Source of the DNA: DHVE2 group archaeon
GTDB lineage: Archaea; Thermoplasmatota; Thermoplasmata; Thermoplasmatales; Aciduliprofundaceae
Direction: 5' to 3'
Assembly: GCA_027023265.1 (NCBI GenBank)
Contig: JALVVV010000055.1
Location: 83,907 to 147,906 of the forward strand
DNA: 64,000 bases
The notes below the pieces were generated by a model. That model worked only from the letters and a program-made list of their open reading frames with translations, did not search any database and was not told where the DNA came from. This document shows positions 17,811 through 25,573 of the stretch, piece by piece (position 1 is the first letter of the stretch; every line of letters starts with the position of its first letter). Position numbers and translations under genes: made by a program.

Positions 17811-18335
17811 TTAAATATGCATCTCTGTGAAATATTCTTTGATTTTTTTTATGTGCTCATCTTTTTTGTCAAGAGGAAGTGCGAGATAGCCGGTTAGCTG
17901 GTGATAACTTTTAAACACGTTGATTTGTTTTGCGTCAATGAATCCCAATCCACTGTAAAATTCTTTTGCTTTCTTTGTCAGGGGTTTGGTTATCACGTAT
18001 TCAGGGGTTAGATATATACCCAACAAAAACATTTTGTATCCTATTTTTTCTCCTCGTAGTGATTCACTCGTTTCCTGGGCTCTTAACACATTTGCAACTA
18101 ATGGTAATTCTTCCCAGTGGTCAATATATACAAATGCTATAACTGTTCTATCCTTGACTCCGATTATGAGTAGAGGTCTTGGGAACTTTCTAAGCCACAT
18201 TTTGAATGTTTCTAAATAATCAACTATTCCATATAAATGAAAGAAAGAGAGCTTGCTAACATCAAAAGAATCCAATTCTGCAGCCTCATCTATTAGATAA
18301 TATTTGTAGTTGCTGTCTGAACAAAGTAAAATCAA
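17811..18335 (-). CDS. GNAT-like acetyltransferase-fold protein
   Basis: The 174-residue protein shows an overall GNAT layout: PLLIIGVKDRTVIAFVYID as central strands, YKMFLLGIYLTPEYV before the acetyl-CoA region, and KKAKEFYSGLGFIDA, the classic C-terminal 'xxFYxxxGF' helix-strand of GNATs. The pyrophosphate-binding Q/RxxGxG/A motif is not clear, so activity is uncertain. The frame stays open to GTG 18374 inside the upstream gene, but TTG 18335 has GGGGGA correctly spaced upstream. It follows a hairpin with a T run (18331-18362), so it may be expressed separately from the signalling operon. Confidence 0.6.
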   Translation of the reverse strand: MILLCSDSNYKYYLIDEAAELDSFDVSKLSFFHLYGIVDYLETFKMWLRKFPRPLLIIGVKDRTVIAFVYIDHWEELPLVANVLRAQETSESLRGEKIGYKMFLLGIYLTPEYVITKPLTKKAKEFYSGLGFIDAKQINVFKSYHQLTGYLALPLDKKDEHIKKIKEYFTEMHI

Positions 18336-18362
18336 AAAAATCCCCCACTTTACTGCGTGGGG
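18331..18362 (-). terminator. Hairpin plus T-run at the end of the signalling operon
   Basis: On the minus strand CCCCAC, an 8-nt loop and GTGGGG form a perfect 6-bp G+C-rich stem followed by GA and seven T residues, the layout of an intrinsic terminator. The TAA stop of the upstream gene lies in the loop. Archaeal terminators usually need only a T run, so the hairpin is notable, but its activity is inferred. Confidence 0.5.
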
Positions 18363-18976
18363 TAGACAATCCACACTCCCGCGTTGTTTCTAAGTATCAT
18401 GTTCATCTGCGTCCTTGTGATATTTGCCTTCTCTAATAGTATCGGTAACCATTCTTCCGGCGCGATTTTTTTGGAGCCGTCTGGTGAAACTGTTGCTATA
18501 TGCGCAACATTTACTTTCTTTCCCTCAACGGTAATTTTTTCAGCTGCAGCTTTTCGGTACGTCTGAATTATTATGTCTCCAGTTTCTATTGCCGTGGGCG
18601 TGGTCCTTGAGTTGTAGTATTCAGCAACATCTTTGTGTATTTTTGGAAATTCGCCTATACGCTTGGTGTATTCTTTCCAGCCTCTTAAAAATGGGCTCTC
18701 TACAGTTACCATGCAATATTTTGACACCGCGTTAACTTTTTCAAATGCAGACAGTATGGATTCTCCTTTCACTATTGCTTCCACAAAGCTATCCCAATCT
18801 GTGTATTCCTCTTCCGGCATGCTTCTTGCTAGAGAATACGCCAGACTCATTAAGTAGTTGTTCATTCCTGCGGCTCCCTGCTTATCTGCAATATCCTCTA
18901 AGAACAGATATGTGGCAATATCTACCATTGGATTGTCCAACAGGTCTTCTTTCTCCTCAATTTTTCTCTGTATCAT
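18350..18976 (-). CDS. Unknown protein, second of a paralogous pair in the V4R/KaiC operon
   Basis: The 208-residue protein has an alpha-helical N-terminus (MVDIATYLFLEDIADKQGAAGMNNYLMSLAYSLARSM) and a mixed C-terminal half. Side by side with the preceding gene product it shares the order of features: 'xxMNxxLxxxxxxLAxxM', a 'W.SFxxAxxxG.S' helix, a PRADKQIADEY-like segment (here FPKIHKDVAEYY), 'xKITVEGKKVNVAHIA' and a C-terminal 'ITRTQMNMILRNNAGV'. The helical layout and operon context resemble V4R/heme-NO-binding-type ligand sensors, but the paired cysteines of V4R are absent. No family assigned. Coupled to its neighbour by ATGA. Confidence 0.62.
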   Translation of the reverse strand: MIQRKIEEKEDLLDNPMVDIATYLFLEDIADKQGAAGMNNYLMSLAYSLARSMPEEEYTDWDSFVEAIVKGESILSAFEKVNAVSKYCMVTVESPFLRGWKEYTKRIGEFPKIHKDVAEYYNSRTTPTAIETGDIIIQTYRKAAAEKITVEGKKVNVAHIATVSPDGSKKIAPEEWLPILLEKANITRTQMNMILRNNAGVWIVYPTQ

Positions 18977-19611
18977 TCTTCATTCACCTCCCCCTTCAAG
19001 CGTGCTCCTTTCATTACGAGTGCAAATACACATGCATAATTTCTTAGAAGACTTCTTACATATTCTTTGTTGATCCCTATCTTATTCAGATTTTCCTCGT
19101 CTATCTTTGTATCTCCTGTGAAGCCCCTGTTTGCTAAATGAAGTGCCTCTAAAGGCTGCCCGGCAATTGTTATGTTTTTGGCGACTTCCTCTCTGAACTT
19201 TACATGTATTATGCAGAAATTGCAAACTGCTATATTTCTGTATGTTATGTTGTATTCATCAGCTATTTGCTTATCTGCTCTTGGAAGTTGGCCAACACTG
19301 TATCTGACTCTCAGGATTGTAGGTTCAAAAACGCATTTTTCAAGGGCATATATATATCCAACTACATCACCATCAACGTCGGTAATGGCAAGATCTGTTA
19401 GCGCTGCTACATTACCCTCTATTGAAAACGCGGTTCTTCCCTCGCGCAGAGCTACATTAAACGATGGCCAGCCCATATACGCTTCTTTTCCCATTCTCTT
19501 TGCCAGATTTTCACCAACTCTTATCCAGTACTGTATTGTTCCTTCTACTCCTGCTTTTTCACTCATATCCTGTATGAGTGATACTAATGCTATGTCTAAC
19601 ACATTTTTCAC
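18973..19611 (-). CDS. Unknown protein, first of a paralogous pair in the V4R/KaiC operon
   Basis: The 212-residue protein is the upstream partner of the pair. It has an N-terminal helical part (LVSLIQDMSEKAGVEGTIQYWIRVGENLAKRMG), then GWPSFNVALREGRTAFSIEG and a beta-rich stretch with an isolated CNFC motif in IAVCNFCIIHVKF, followed by ITIAGQPLEALHLANRGFTGD. The CxxC could bind metal or act in redox sensing, but its partner protein lacks it. It starts at an ATG overlapping the coiled-coil gene stop by 4 nt. Function unknown; likely a sensor or adaptor in the same signalling complex. Confidence 0.62.
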   Translation of the reverse strand: MKNVLDIALVSLIQDMSEKAGVEGTIQYWIRVGENLAKRMGKEAYMGWPSFNVALREGRTAFSIEGNVAALTDLAITDVDGDVVGYIYALEKCVFEPTILRVRYSVGQLPRADKQIADEYNITYRNIAVCNFCIIHVKFREEVAKNITIAGQPLEALHLANRGFTGDTKIDEENLNKIGINKEYVRSLLRNYACVFALVMKGARLKGEVNEE

Positions 19612-20888
19612 CTCCTTTTATATTTCCTTCCTTTTCCATATTTTTTCTCTTCCAAAATTTCGTCATTTTTCATCCATTCCAATACCGTGAGAAGTAAATC
19701 TTTTTCGTATCCTGTCATTTTAATTATTTTTGATAAACTTGCGCCGTCTTCACCCACGGCGCTTAGTATTTCTTTTTTAACCTTTGAAACATCATATATT
19801 TTTTCATCTTTTAATATGATATTTCCTTTGCTTACTTCTTCTTCAATGAAATTCTCCACGATTTTTTCTGGATATTGCAAATCATTTTTATCTATCCCCT
19901 CTGGTGGTATATCATTTCTCAGCCTTTCATGAACGTCCTTGTGCAGAAAAAGTATATAGGGGGTTATTGAATCAATAATGCTGTATATTCTCTCAATTTC
20001 ATCTTTTAATGAGGAAATTTCATTGGATAATTTTTCTATCTTTTCAATGTGTTCTCTGCTTTTTTCTTCAATATCCATCTCTATTAATTTTTTTGTTTCA
20101 CTTATATCCTCTCGAAGTGCGTTTTCCATGTACGCCATATTTCCCTGTAAGTTTTTTACACTTCTCTCTATCATCTCAATTCTCAATCTATTCTCAGTTG
20201 TGTTTTCTATTGCGTATTCCTGCCCCTTAGTTCTGAGCAGTGAAGCAAAATTTTTGGGGATGTATCCTGGTAAAAACTCTTTAATGCTGTTTATTATTTC
20301 AATATATGTTAAATGTATTTGTTTCGGAGAGATAAGCTTCTTTTTTATTGCAATTTCTATGTCCCTTGCCTCTATTTTTCCGTTTTTTAACTTGAATAGT
20401 TCCGTGCCGCTTGTTTTAGTTCTCACATTAGTAAGAACATCCTCTATTATTCTCTCAGCATCGTTGGGGCCAACGTATCTTCTTAGGGTAATGATGGCGT
20501 CGTTGAGTGTGTATTGGTACACCAATCTCAATATGCTTGGTGGTATTTTGTTAACATCGATTTCTTCTTCTACACCCATTATTTCCTCTAAATTTTTCAA
20601 CTTTTTTCTAAGTTTTTCGTATTTTAAAAAATATTTATTAAGTGATTCTACAGAATATTTTATGTTTGAACTCTCGTTCTCTAATTTTGTTATGTTTGAC
20701 TTGATCTTTTCTATTTCTCCCCTTATTCCTGCTATCTCGCTGGCATTTAGATTGTACTTTTTATCAATTGCTTCTATCATCTCATCTATTTTTAGCTCGA
20801 GGTCTTTTCTCATCTCGGATAGCATGCTGGTAGTTGCCCTGTTTTTCAACGTTTCCTCTATCTTCTTTAGCTGTTCATCGGTATCCAT
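19608..20888 (-). CDS. Coiled-coil protein with C-terminal winged-helix-like domain
   Basis: The 426-residue protein has long heptad-rich coils at about 1-110 and 225-315, separated by a compact helical region (about 115-225, PPSILRLVYQYTLNDAIITLRRYVGPNDAERI). The last 65 residues (VKKEILSAVGEDGASLSKIIKMTGYEKDLLLTVLEWM, then a basic KKYGKGRKYKRR tail) look like a winged helix-turn-helix. It may link the sensor proteins of this operon to nucleic acid or form a scaffold. It begins 6 nt after the roadblock-like gene and overlaps the next gene by 4 nt. No named family recognised. Confidence 0.68.
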   Translation of the reverse strand: MDTDEQLKKIEETLKNRATTSMLSEMRKDLELKIDEMIEAIDKKYNLNASEIAGIRGEIEKIKSNITKLENESSNIKYSVESLNKYFLKYEKLRKKLKNLEEIMGVEEEIDVNKIPPSILRLVYQYTLNDAIITLRRYVGPNDAERIIEDVLTNVRTKTSGTELFKLKNGKIEARDIEIAIKKKLISPKQIHLTYIEIINSIKEFLPGYIPKNFASLLRTKGQEYAIENTTENRLRIEMIERSVKNLQGNMAYMENALREDISETKKLIEMDIEEKSREHIEKIEKLSNEISSLKDEIERIYSIIDSITPYILFLHKDVHERLRNDIPPEGIDKNDLQYPEKIVENFIEEEVSKGNIILKDEKIYDVSKVKKEILSAVGEDGASLSKIIKMTGYEKDLLLTVLEWMKNDEILEEKKYGKGRKYKRR

Positions 20889-20894
20889 TATTCA

Positions 20895-21680
20895 TCACAC
20901 GAAACTCTTGATGATTCTTTCAACGTCCCTTATCCATTTCTTATAGTACTCATCTGCGAGCATATCTCCTCGAATCTCTTTCACTCTGCTTGCTATTTTA
21001 TCTATAATCATTGGCCACAGGTCGTCGGTCATGTACTGTGGCGCACTGCCTATTTCGTTGAAGGATATTGTCAGTATCTCGTCTACCATACCCAGCCCAA
21101 CGATTCCTTGCAGTTCTTTCTTTAAATATTCCAGAATTTTCTGGTTCTTTCTGTATTGCTTTGTATGTGCGAAGCTCTCCACAAATAGTTGCCTGCTCAA
21201 TTTGTGGAACTCTTTTTGAATGTCTTCTGGGTACCCTTCTATCTCCTTACCGCTCAGGGGTTTGAGCTGGAATATGTGGTTTATTATTATGCTCCATTTG
21301 TGAATGGTTGCCAGCAAGTCGTGAAGCTCTTCGTGTTTAAGTTCTCTGGTTACCATAATAGCCAAAAACGCGGCTTCACCCACTCTTGATATGATAAGGC
21401 TTCCATCCTTGTACGCTTCTACGGAGACGTTCATGCTCTTTCCTTTTAGCTGTGAGCATATTGTATATAGATTTGCTTTGAATGTGTTTAGCAAGTAATA
21501 TTCCTTCATATCCAGTCTCTCTGGTATGATTGAATCGTATATCCTGCCATTTACTCCCAAGAATAGTATGATGTCTATGTTTCCTTCCTCTCTGAGCCTT
21601 GATATTGAGAGGTGAATCAGAGCACGTAGCAGGGTTACATCCCTCGCTTCCAGGGTCTTTTCAAGGTTTTTTTCCTGCAA
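20895..21680 (-). CDS. Roadblock/LC7-like protein of the signalling operon
   Basis: Residues about 20-125 of this 261-residue protein have the alpha-beta pattern of Roadblock/LC7 or longin folds (NIDIILFLGVNGRIYDSIIP, MNVSVEAYKDGSLIISRVGEAAFLAIMV). The remaining 130 residues are helical with charged segments. Roadblock proteins in prokaryotes usually regulate small GTPases or motility complexes; no GTPase is visible here, but a KaiC-like ATPase is encoded just upstream, one base before the start. The start codon is TTG at 21680, with GAGGTGA from the KaiC-like gene end immediately upstream; the next Met would remove much of the domain. Fold assignment is moderate. Confidence 0.62.
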   Translation of the reverse strand: MQEKNLEKTLEARDVTLLRALIHLSISRLREEGNIDIILFLGVNGRIYDSIIPERLDMKEYYLLNTFKANLYTICSQLKGKSMNVSVEAYKDGSLIISRVGEAAFLAIMVTRELKHEELHDLLATIHKWSIIINHIFQLKPLSGKEIEGYPEDIQKEFHKLSRQLFVESFAHTKQYRKNQKILEYLKKELQGIVGLGMVDEILTISFNEIGSAPQYMTDDLWPMIIDKIASRVKEIRGDMLADEYYKKWIRDVERIIKSFV

Positions 21681-21681
21681 T

Positions 21682-22560
21682 TCACCTCACCTTTAAACCG
21701 TACGTATCAAATATTATTTCAATGATCTCTTCAGGCGAATACGGGTAGTTCCACCACTTCTTTATGTTTTCCAGCTTCATTATCACGTTTGGCGGAGCTT
21801 TTAGCATCTTAGCAGTTTCTATTGCATCGTTGAACACCTTGGAGTAGTCTTTTTTCTCACTTTCTTTCACTTCAAGCGGGGTGCTTCTAACGACTATTCC
21901 AGCTCCACGGGCAAATATGAATGGATACACACCCTCTCCGTGTTTTGTCCCTCTCATTTTCAGAATTTGCAGTGTTCTGTTGAATGCACCCCCGACGGGA
22001 TAATAATCCAAGTGTATGACACCGTCGGATAGATATACAGGAGTAAGCACATCTTCCCCGATAGTTTCTCCTGGTTTTGTATGCTCCTCCACAGTGGAGA
22101 CCACAACTCCTAATTTTTTAACAGTGTAAAACAGTTTTCCGATTAGCTCTCTTTGTTGAAGTTTATCGTCTGTAGCCCAGATTACAGGAGTTATTGGATC
22201 TACTACAATTCTCGTTTTTATCAGGTAATCGCTTCTTGCTTTTACCAGGGCGGGCAATTGTTCTTCAATCATTTTCTTAAAATTCTCTCCTTTAAGGTGG
22301 ATGAAGAAAAGACTCTCTTCGTAGTATTTTTCCATATCAAAACCCATTAATGCCGCTTCTTCCATAATTTGCTTTGGCTCTTCTTCGAGGGATATGTACA
22401 GTCCCTGCTCACCATTCTCTATTCCATACATTATGAATTGTATGGCGAAGGTCGTTTTTCCCGTACCGCTTGAACCAACTATCACGTTAGCGGTTTTGTC
22501 TCTAAATCCTCCTTCTATTAATCGGTCTAAACCGTATATCCCAGATGGGAACCTATTCAT
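21682..22560 (-). CDS. KaiC/RadA-superfamily ATPase
   Basis: The 292-residue protein has one RecA-fold ATPase domain of the KaiC/GvpD type: the FPSGIYGLDRLIEGGF entry, Walker A GSSGTGKT (29-36), the EEEP region (59-62) carrying the probable catalytic glutamate, and Walker B ending at D121 (RIVVDPITPVIW). The single domain and length match archaeal KaiC-like signal-transduction ATPases rather than the double-domain cyanobacterial KaiC. The C-terminal 90 residues are helical. Its ATG lies within the last codons of the V4R gene (8-nt overlap). Such ATPases often sit beside sensor modules, as here. Confidence 0.85.
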   Translation of the reverse strand: MNRFPSGIYGLDRLIEGGFRDKTANVIVGSSGTGKTTFAIQFIMYGIENGEQGLYISLEEEPKQIMEEAALMGFDMEKYYEESLFFIHLKGENFKKMIEEQLPALVKARSDYLIKTRIVVDPITPVIWATDDKLQQRELIGKLFYTVKKLGVVVSTVEEHTKPGETIGEDVLTPVYLSDGVIHLDYYPVGGAFNRTLQILKMRGTKHGEGVYPFIFARGAGIVVRSTPLEVKESEKKDYSKVFNDAIETAKMLKAPPNVIMKLENIKKWWNYPYSPEEIIEIIFDTYGLKVR

Positions 22561-23389
22561 TATTTTTCACCTCCTTTTTCATAAATTTTGCTACGAGTTC
22601 TGCAAAACTCTTACTTTTTTCTGTTTCTTCTACTATATTTACCAGATTGCTATCATCTACTTCTTCCACTTCTTGATCTATGGAATGTGAAAATGCCTCC
22701 GCAAAAGATTTTGCAGATGCAGTAACTTCTGAAACTTCCGAAAGCTTTTTCCATGGCCTCTCCACGTTTTCTTCTGCCGAAATCACGCCAATCTCCAAGT
22801 ATTTCTCGCCCAGTATAGTTATTTTACTGTCTTTTACCAATCCGTATCTTTCGAGAGTCATTGCACCCGCTGGATTTTCCTTTATTGCTTCTTCGCTCCC
22901 TTTTTCAATTTCTTTTAATATGCCAACCTCTTCGTTAGTAATCACATATTTCAGCACATCTATCGGATTCATTTTTATTTCAAACTCGCAGTGGTCGCTT
23001 CCCTCATTCACGCATTTTGTCTCATTTACTTCTGAGGAGATTTCCATATCCTTCTCTAAAAACATCTTGATGGCATCAGCAGTTATGTAGCATGTTTTAC
23101 CGTGAGCATCTGAAAACAGAGATGGAATGCGCGAGGAATACACTCCGAATTTCATGCTGTATCTGTCTATGTCTTCGCATCTCAGGTCTCCGAGACCTAT
23201 GTCCTTGAATGCATCCCTTATATATTGGAAAAGTGGAGTTCTCTCACACTGTATTTTGTTCGTGCTTTTTAGCATGACCTTTATTTCTTTGACGGGTACC
23301 TTTGATTTGGCAATTATTGCACTTATTGCAGCCTCCATCTTTGTTAGCTCACCGAACACGTATATTATCTTAGCTATGCTCTTACCCAT
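22553..23389 (-). CDS. V4R-domain sensor protein
   Basis: The 278-residue protein has a V4R (4-vinyl reductase-like) ligand-binding domain at about 1-145, ending in the diagnostic TKCVNEGSDHCEFEI with C126 and C134. V4R domains bind small hydrophobic molecules or metal ions and regulate partners such as AAA+ or KaiC-type ATPases. After it come a helical linker, a winged-helix-like segment (about 155-210, LERYGLVKDSKITILGEKYLEIG) and an acidic tail of 50 residues (EEVDDSNLVNIVEETEKS). The gene overlaps the upstream PH-like gene by 16 nt and the KaiC-like gene by 8 nt, so strict co-expression is likely. Confidence 0.8.
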   Translation of the reverse strand: MGKSIAKIIYVFGELTKMEAAISAIIAKSKVPVKEIKVMLKSTNKIQCERTPLFQYIRDAFKDIGLGDLRCEDIDRYSMKFGVYSSRIPSLFSDAHGKTCYITADAIKMFLEKDMEISSEVNETKCVNEGSDHCEFEIKMNPIDVLKYVITNEEVGILKEIEKGSEEAIKENPAGAMTLERYGLVKDSKITILGEKYLEIGVISAEENVERPWKKLSEVSEVTASAKSFAEAFSHSIDQEVEEVDDSNLVNIVEETEKSKSFAELVAKFMKKEVKNNE

Positions 23390-23661
23390 GATTCTCCCTC
23401 TATGTAGTGATAAAGAGCTTTTAACATATATATATTACTCGATTTTAGATTCAAATATACTCTTGAATGTAGTTTCATTGCTATGCTGTTATTTGAAACA
23501 TGTATTATCTCTTTTATATCTTCTTTCTTTATGGAGAACCATCGTTTGTTTGACTTTATAAAAATAGAATCATTGCCAACCCATAATGTTCCATTTCCTC
23601 TTGCATTCCATCTGTTGTATCTGACCAAATACGTTATCTTTGCTGTTTTAAATGCATACAT
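23374..23661 (-). CDS. Small PH-like-fold protein, first gene of the signalling operon
   Basis: The 95-residue basic protein has a predicted all-beta body plus C-terminal helix: GNGTLWVGNDSIFIKS, RWFSIKKEDIKEIIHV, NSIAMKLHSRVYLNLKS and MLKALYHYI. This pattern resembles the PH-like N-terminal domain of the archaeal taxis adaptor CheF or GRAM-like domains; the similarity is by pattern only. It has a TATA-like box at 23683-23695, about 26 nt upstream of the ATG, so the operon mRNA is probably leaderless. Confidence 0.6.
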   Translation of the reverse strand: MYAFKTAKITYLVRYNRWNARGNGTLWVGNDSIFIKSNKRWFSIKKEDIKEIIHVSNNSIAMKLHSRVYLNLKSSNIYMLKALYHYIEGESWVRA

Positions 23662-23682
23662 CTAATAACACATACGTTTCTT

Positions 23683-23695
23683 CCTATATAAACAT
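23683..23695 (-). promoter_or_regulatory. TATA-like promoter of the V4R/KaiC operon
   Basis: The minus strand reads ATGTTTATATAGG, with TTTATATA centred about 27 nt upstream of the first start codon at 23661. That spacing is the archaeal TATA-to-transcript-start distance and implies a leaderless mRNA. Confidence 0.6.
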
Positions 23696-23721
23696 TTCTT
23701 GCATTTTTTCACCAGTAATTT

Positions 23722-23786
23722 TATGGTGTAATTTGTAATTGTAGAGGCCAGCATTTTTAGTTTTTTGTATGGTGTATTTTGTAATT
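23722..23786. repeat. Two near-identical 19-bp direct repeats upstream of the signalling operon
   Basis: TATGGTGTAATTTGTAATT at 23722-23740 and TATGGTGTATTTTGTAATT at 23768-23786 differ at a single base and are 46 bp apart start to start, about four and a half DNA turns. They lie about 30 and 75 bp upstream of the TATA box of the operon starting at 23661; the second copy reaches the stop codon of the winged-helix gene. Position suggests activator binding sites. Confidence 0.7.
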
Positions 23787-24213
23787 AAACTCGTATCTCT
23801 ATGGTTTCAATCTCTCCCAGAGCCACTTTTTCCTTACCGTATCTGACAACGTTGAGTATCTGAAATTCCCCCATGGCGTATATGTCATCGTACACGTTTT
23901 TGTAATCTCTTCTTGTTTTTCTTGCAATTTCTTTTATTGAAGCAGGTCCGTTTTTATTTAGGAACTCTATAATTTCAAACCTCTTTGCTGAGAGTGATGT
24001 AAATACTTTCTTGTCTTCCACTATTACCGTTTCCTCTATGCCATTGTCCATGGCCATGTAAAACATATAGGCTTCACCTATCTCCGGTTGAGAGCATTTT
24101 TTTATTTGCAAGAGTTTCTTTACTTTTTCTATTCTGCCGAATTTTCTACGGATGGACTTTTTTAGAATTTCCATGTCAGCTTTTCTGTACTTTCTGATAA
24201 TTTTCATCTCCAT
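23785..24213 (-). CDS. Winged-helix DNA-binding protein, TumA/HVO_A0114-like
   Basis: The 142-residue basic protein has a helical N-terminal half and a C-terminal winged helix-turn-helix (about 78-130): LSAKRFEIIEFLNKNGPASIKEIARKTRRDYKNVYDDI, a MarR/HVO_A0114-type pattern, followed by a wing and short beta tail. It lies 15 nt after a TumE-like (DUF6516) gene, the same pairing as in TumE/TumA toxin-antitoxin-like modules, where this protein would be the DNA-binding antitoxin or regulator. The order here is toxin-like gene first. It could also be an ordinary regulator. Confidence 0.65.
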   Translation of the reverse strand: MEMKIIRKYRKADMEILKKSIRRKFGRIEKVKKLLQIKKCSQPEIGEAYMFYMAMDNGIEETVIVEDKKVFTSLSAKRFEIIEFLNKNGPASIKEIARKTRRDYKNVYDDIYAMGEFQILNVVRYGKEKVALGEIETIEIRV

Positions 24214-24228
24214 TTGAACACCTTTGGG

Positions 24229-24525
24229 TTATATGTTATCTATCTCCATAGCGATGATATTTCTCCTGAATGTCTTTATTATGCTTAGAAGATTGTCAAA
24301 ACTCCTTTTTGGAAATTCTTTTGTTCTTACATAGTTCCCATTTTCATCGTAAATATCCATGTGCTCTATTCCATCTAAATTATCCCATCTGACAAGTGTT
24401 ATCCACTTTCTACCCTTTCTTATTTTATATGAATAGAGATAATTTTTCAGTTTATCGTTTTCGTAGAATTCCATTGATACTGCCATTTCACTTTTTGAAA
24501 TGATGTATTTCGTTATTTTCAACAT
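24229..24525 (-). CDS. TumE-like (DUF6516) small protein, putative toxin partner
   Basis: The 98-residue protein has the layout of the DUF6516/TumE family: an N-terminal strand pair, a basic YSYKIRKGRKWITLVRWDNLDGIEHMDIYD core with WDN and H residues, and a C-terminal RSFDNLLSIIKTFRRNI helix. The open frame extends to 24555, but ATG 24525 has GGGGTG upstream and removes the overlap with the deacetylase gene. In other organisms such proteins are encoded with HVO_A0114/TumA-type DNA-binding proteins, as here. Assignment is by motif pattern; toxicity is untested. Confidence 0.58.
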   Translation of the reverse strand: MLKITKYIISKSEMAVSMEFYENDKLKNYLYSYKIRKGRKWITLVRWDNLDGIEHMDIYDENGNYVRTKEFPKRSFDNLLSIIKTFRRNIIAMEIDNI

Positions 24526-24529
24526 CCCA

Positions 24530-25573
24530 TCACCCCATATCAAAATAATCGCCAAATATAAATTTTAATTTTTCCACAATTTCTTCTACTTTTTTTCTAA
24601 CTTTTTCCCCGGAGACTATTCGATCACTTATGCAGTATTTTTCTTCCGGAGTGTTTCCTGTTACCAGGTAGGATACCATTGCCTTGGCAATTTCCCGGTT
24701 TTTCGAGGTGTATCCCCCTTCCTGTATTAGTACAAACATCTTTTTATACTTTTGAATTTTTTTTAATATGTTCACGTATCCCTTTACTGACAAATCCAGG
24801 CCGATGTTTTTATCGGACCTATGCGCGTCGAAGCCGTTTTCTCCTATGATGAAATCCGGATTGTACTCTTTTATCACGGGATCGATTATTTCATTGAATA
24901 TTATCTCGTACTCTGGGTCACCTGCTCCTTTTGGAAGTGGAATGTTTATTGTGTATCCTGTGCCCTCTCCTCTTCCTATCTGGTGTATGAATCCTTCATG
25001 AGGATAAAAGTCCCTGGGGTCTCTGTGAATTGAGATTAAAAGTACATTTTTTGAGGGATAGAAAATCTTCATTGTGCCGTTGGCCGCATGTGCGTCCCAG
25101 TCGATTATGGCTACTCTCCTTAATCCCCTTTCCATCACGTGCATTGCTGTTATGGCCGCGTTGTTTAGCAGGCAGTATCCCCCGTACATATCGGAGCTTG
25201 CATGGTGTCCCGGGGGCCTTACAAGGGCATACGAGTAATCGTAATCTGCATTTACAACGTAATCTGCGGCTTCTATGCTCGCTTCTGCAGCTATTAAGGC
25301 AGCCATATATGAGTAGTTGTTGAGGTAGGTGCTATCTCCTAAATAAGTGGGCCCACGCATAGACATTCTTTCGAGAAATTCCAGGTACTGGGGTGTATGA
25401 ACTGTTAGGATATCATCTATGTTCGCCGGTTCTCTAACGTCTTGAAATGCTATTTTTCCAGACATTGTGTTTTTCAGATATTTATATACATCACTGATCC
25501 TTTCTGGTGATTCCGGGCTTCCCTTCATATTGTGGTAAACGTGTGTTGGATTGTACACGACCACCATGCTCAT
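24530..25573 (-). CDS. Histone deacetylase-superfamily amidohydrolase (AcuC/HDAC-like)
   Basis: The 347-residue protein shows all HDAC landmarks: the SPERI entry loop, GPTYLGDSTY, RPPGHHA with the charge-relay His pair, the zinc ligands in VAIIDWDAHAANG, and the C-terminal glycine-rich QEGGY. In prokaryotes such enzymes deacetylate proteins or small acetylated amines. The ATG at 25573 overlaps the preceding stop (ATGA) and has GGTGGGA as SD, so it is chosen over the longer frame from 25603. It belongs to an operon running from the RuvC-like gene to the TumA-like gene. The real substrate is not evident. Confidence 0.88.
   Translation of the reverse strand: MSMVVVYNPTHVYHNMKGSPESPERISDVYKYLKNTMSGKIAFQDVREPANIDDILTVHTPQYLEFLERMSMRGPTYLGDSTYLNNYSYMAALIAAEASIEAADYVVNADYDYSYALVRPPGHHASSDMYGGYCLLNNAAITAMHVMERGLRRVAIIDWDAHAANGTMKIFYPSKNVLLISIHRDPRDFYPHEGFIHQIGRGEGTGYTINIPLPKGAGDPEYEIIFNEIIDPVIKEYNPDFIIGENGFDAHRSDKNIGLDLSVKGYVNILKKIQKYKKMFVLIQEGGYTSKNREIAKAMVSYLVTGNTPEEKYCISDRIVSGEKVRKKVEEIVEKLKFIFGDYFDMG

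Noticed and set aside
18342-18362. Hairpin read as an IS200/IS605 element end
   Set aside because: No transposase, second end or repeated copy is present; a terminator-like role explains it better.
23722-23786. Direct repeats as a CRISPR remnant
   Set aside because: Only two units, AT-rich, no dyad symmetry, no cas genes; promoter position fits regulation better.
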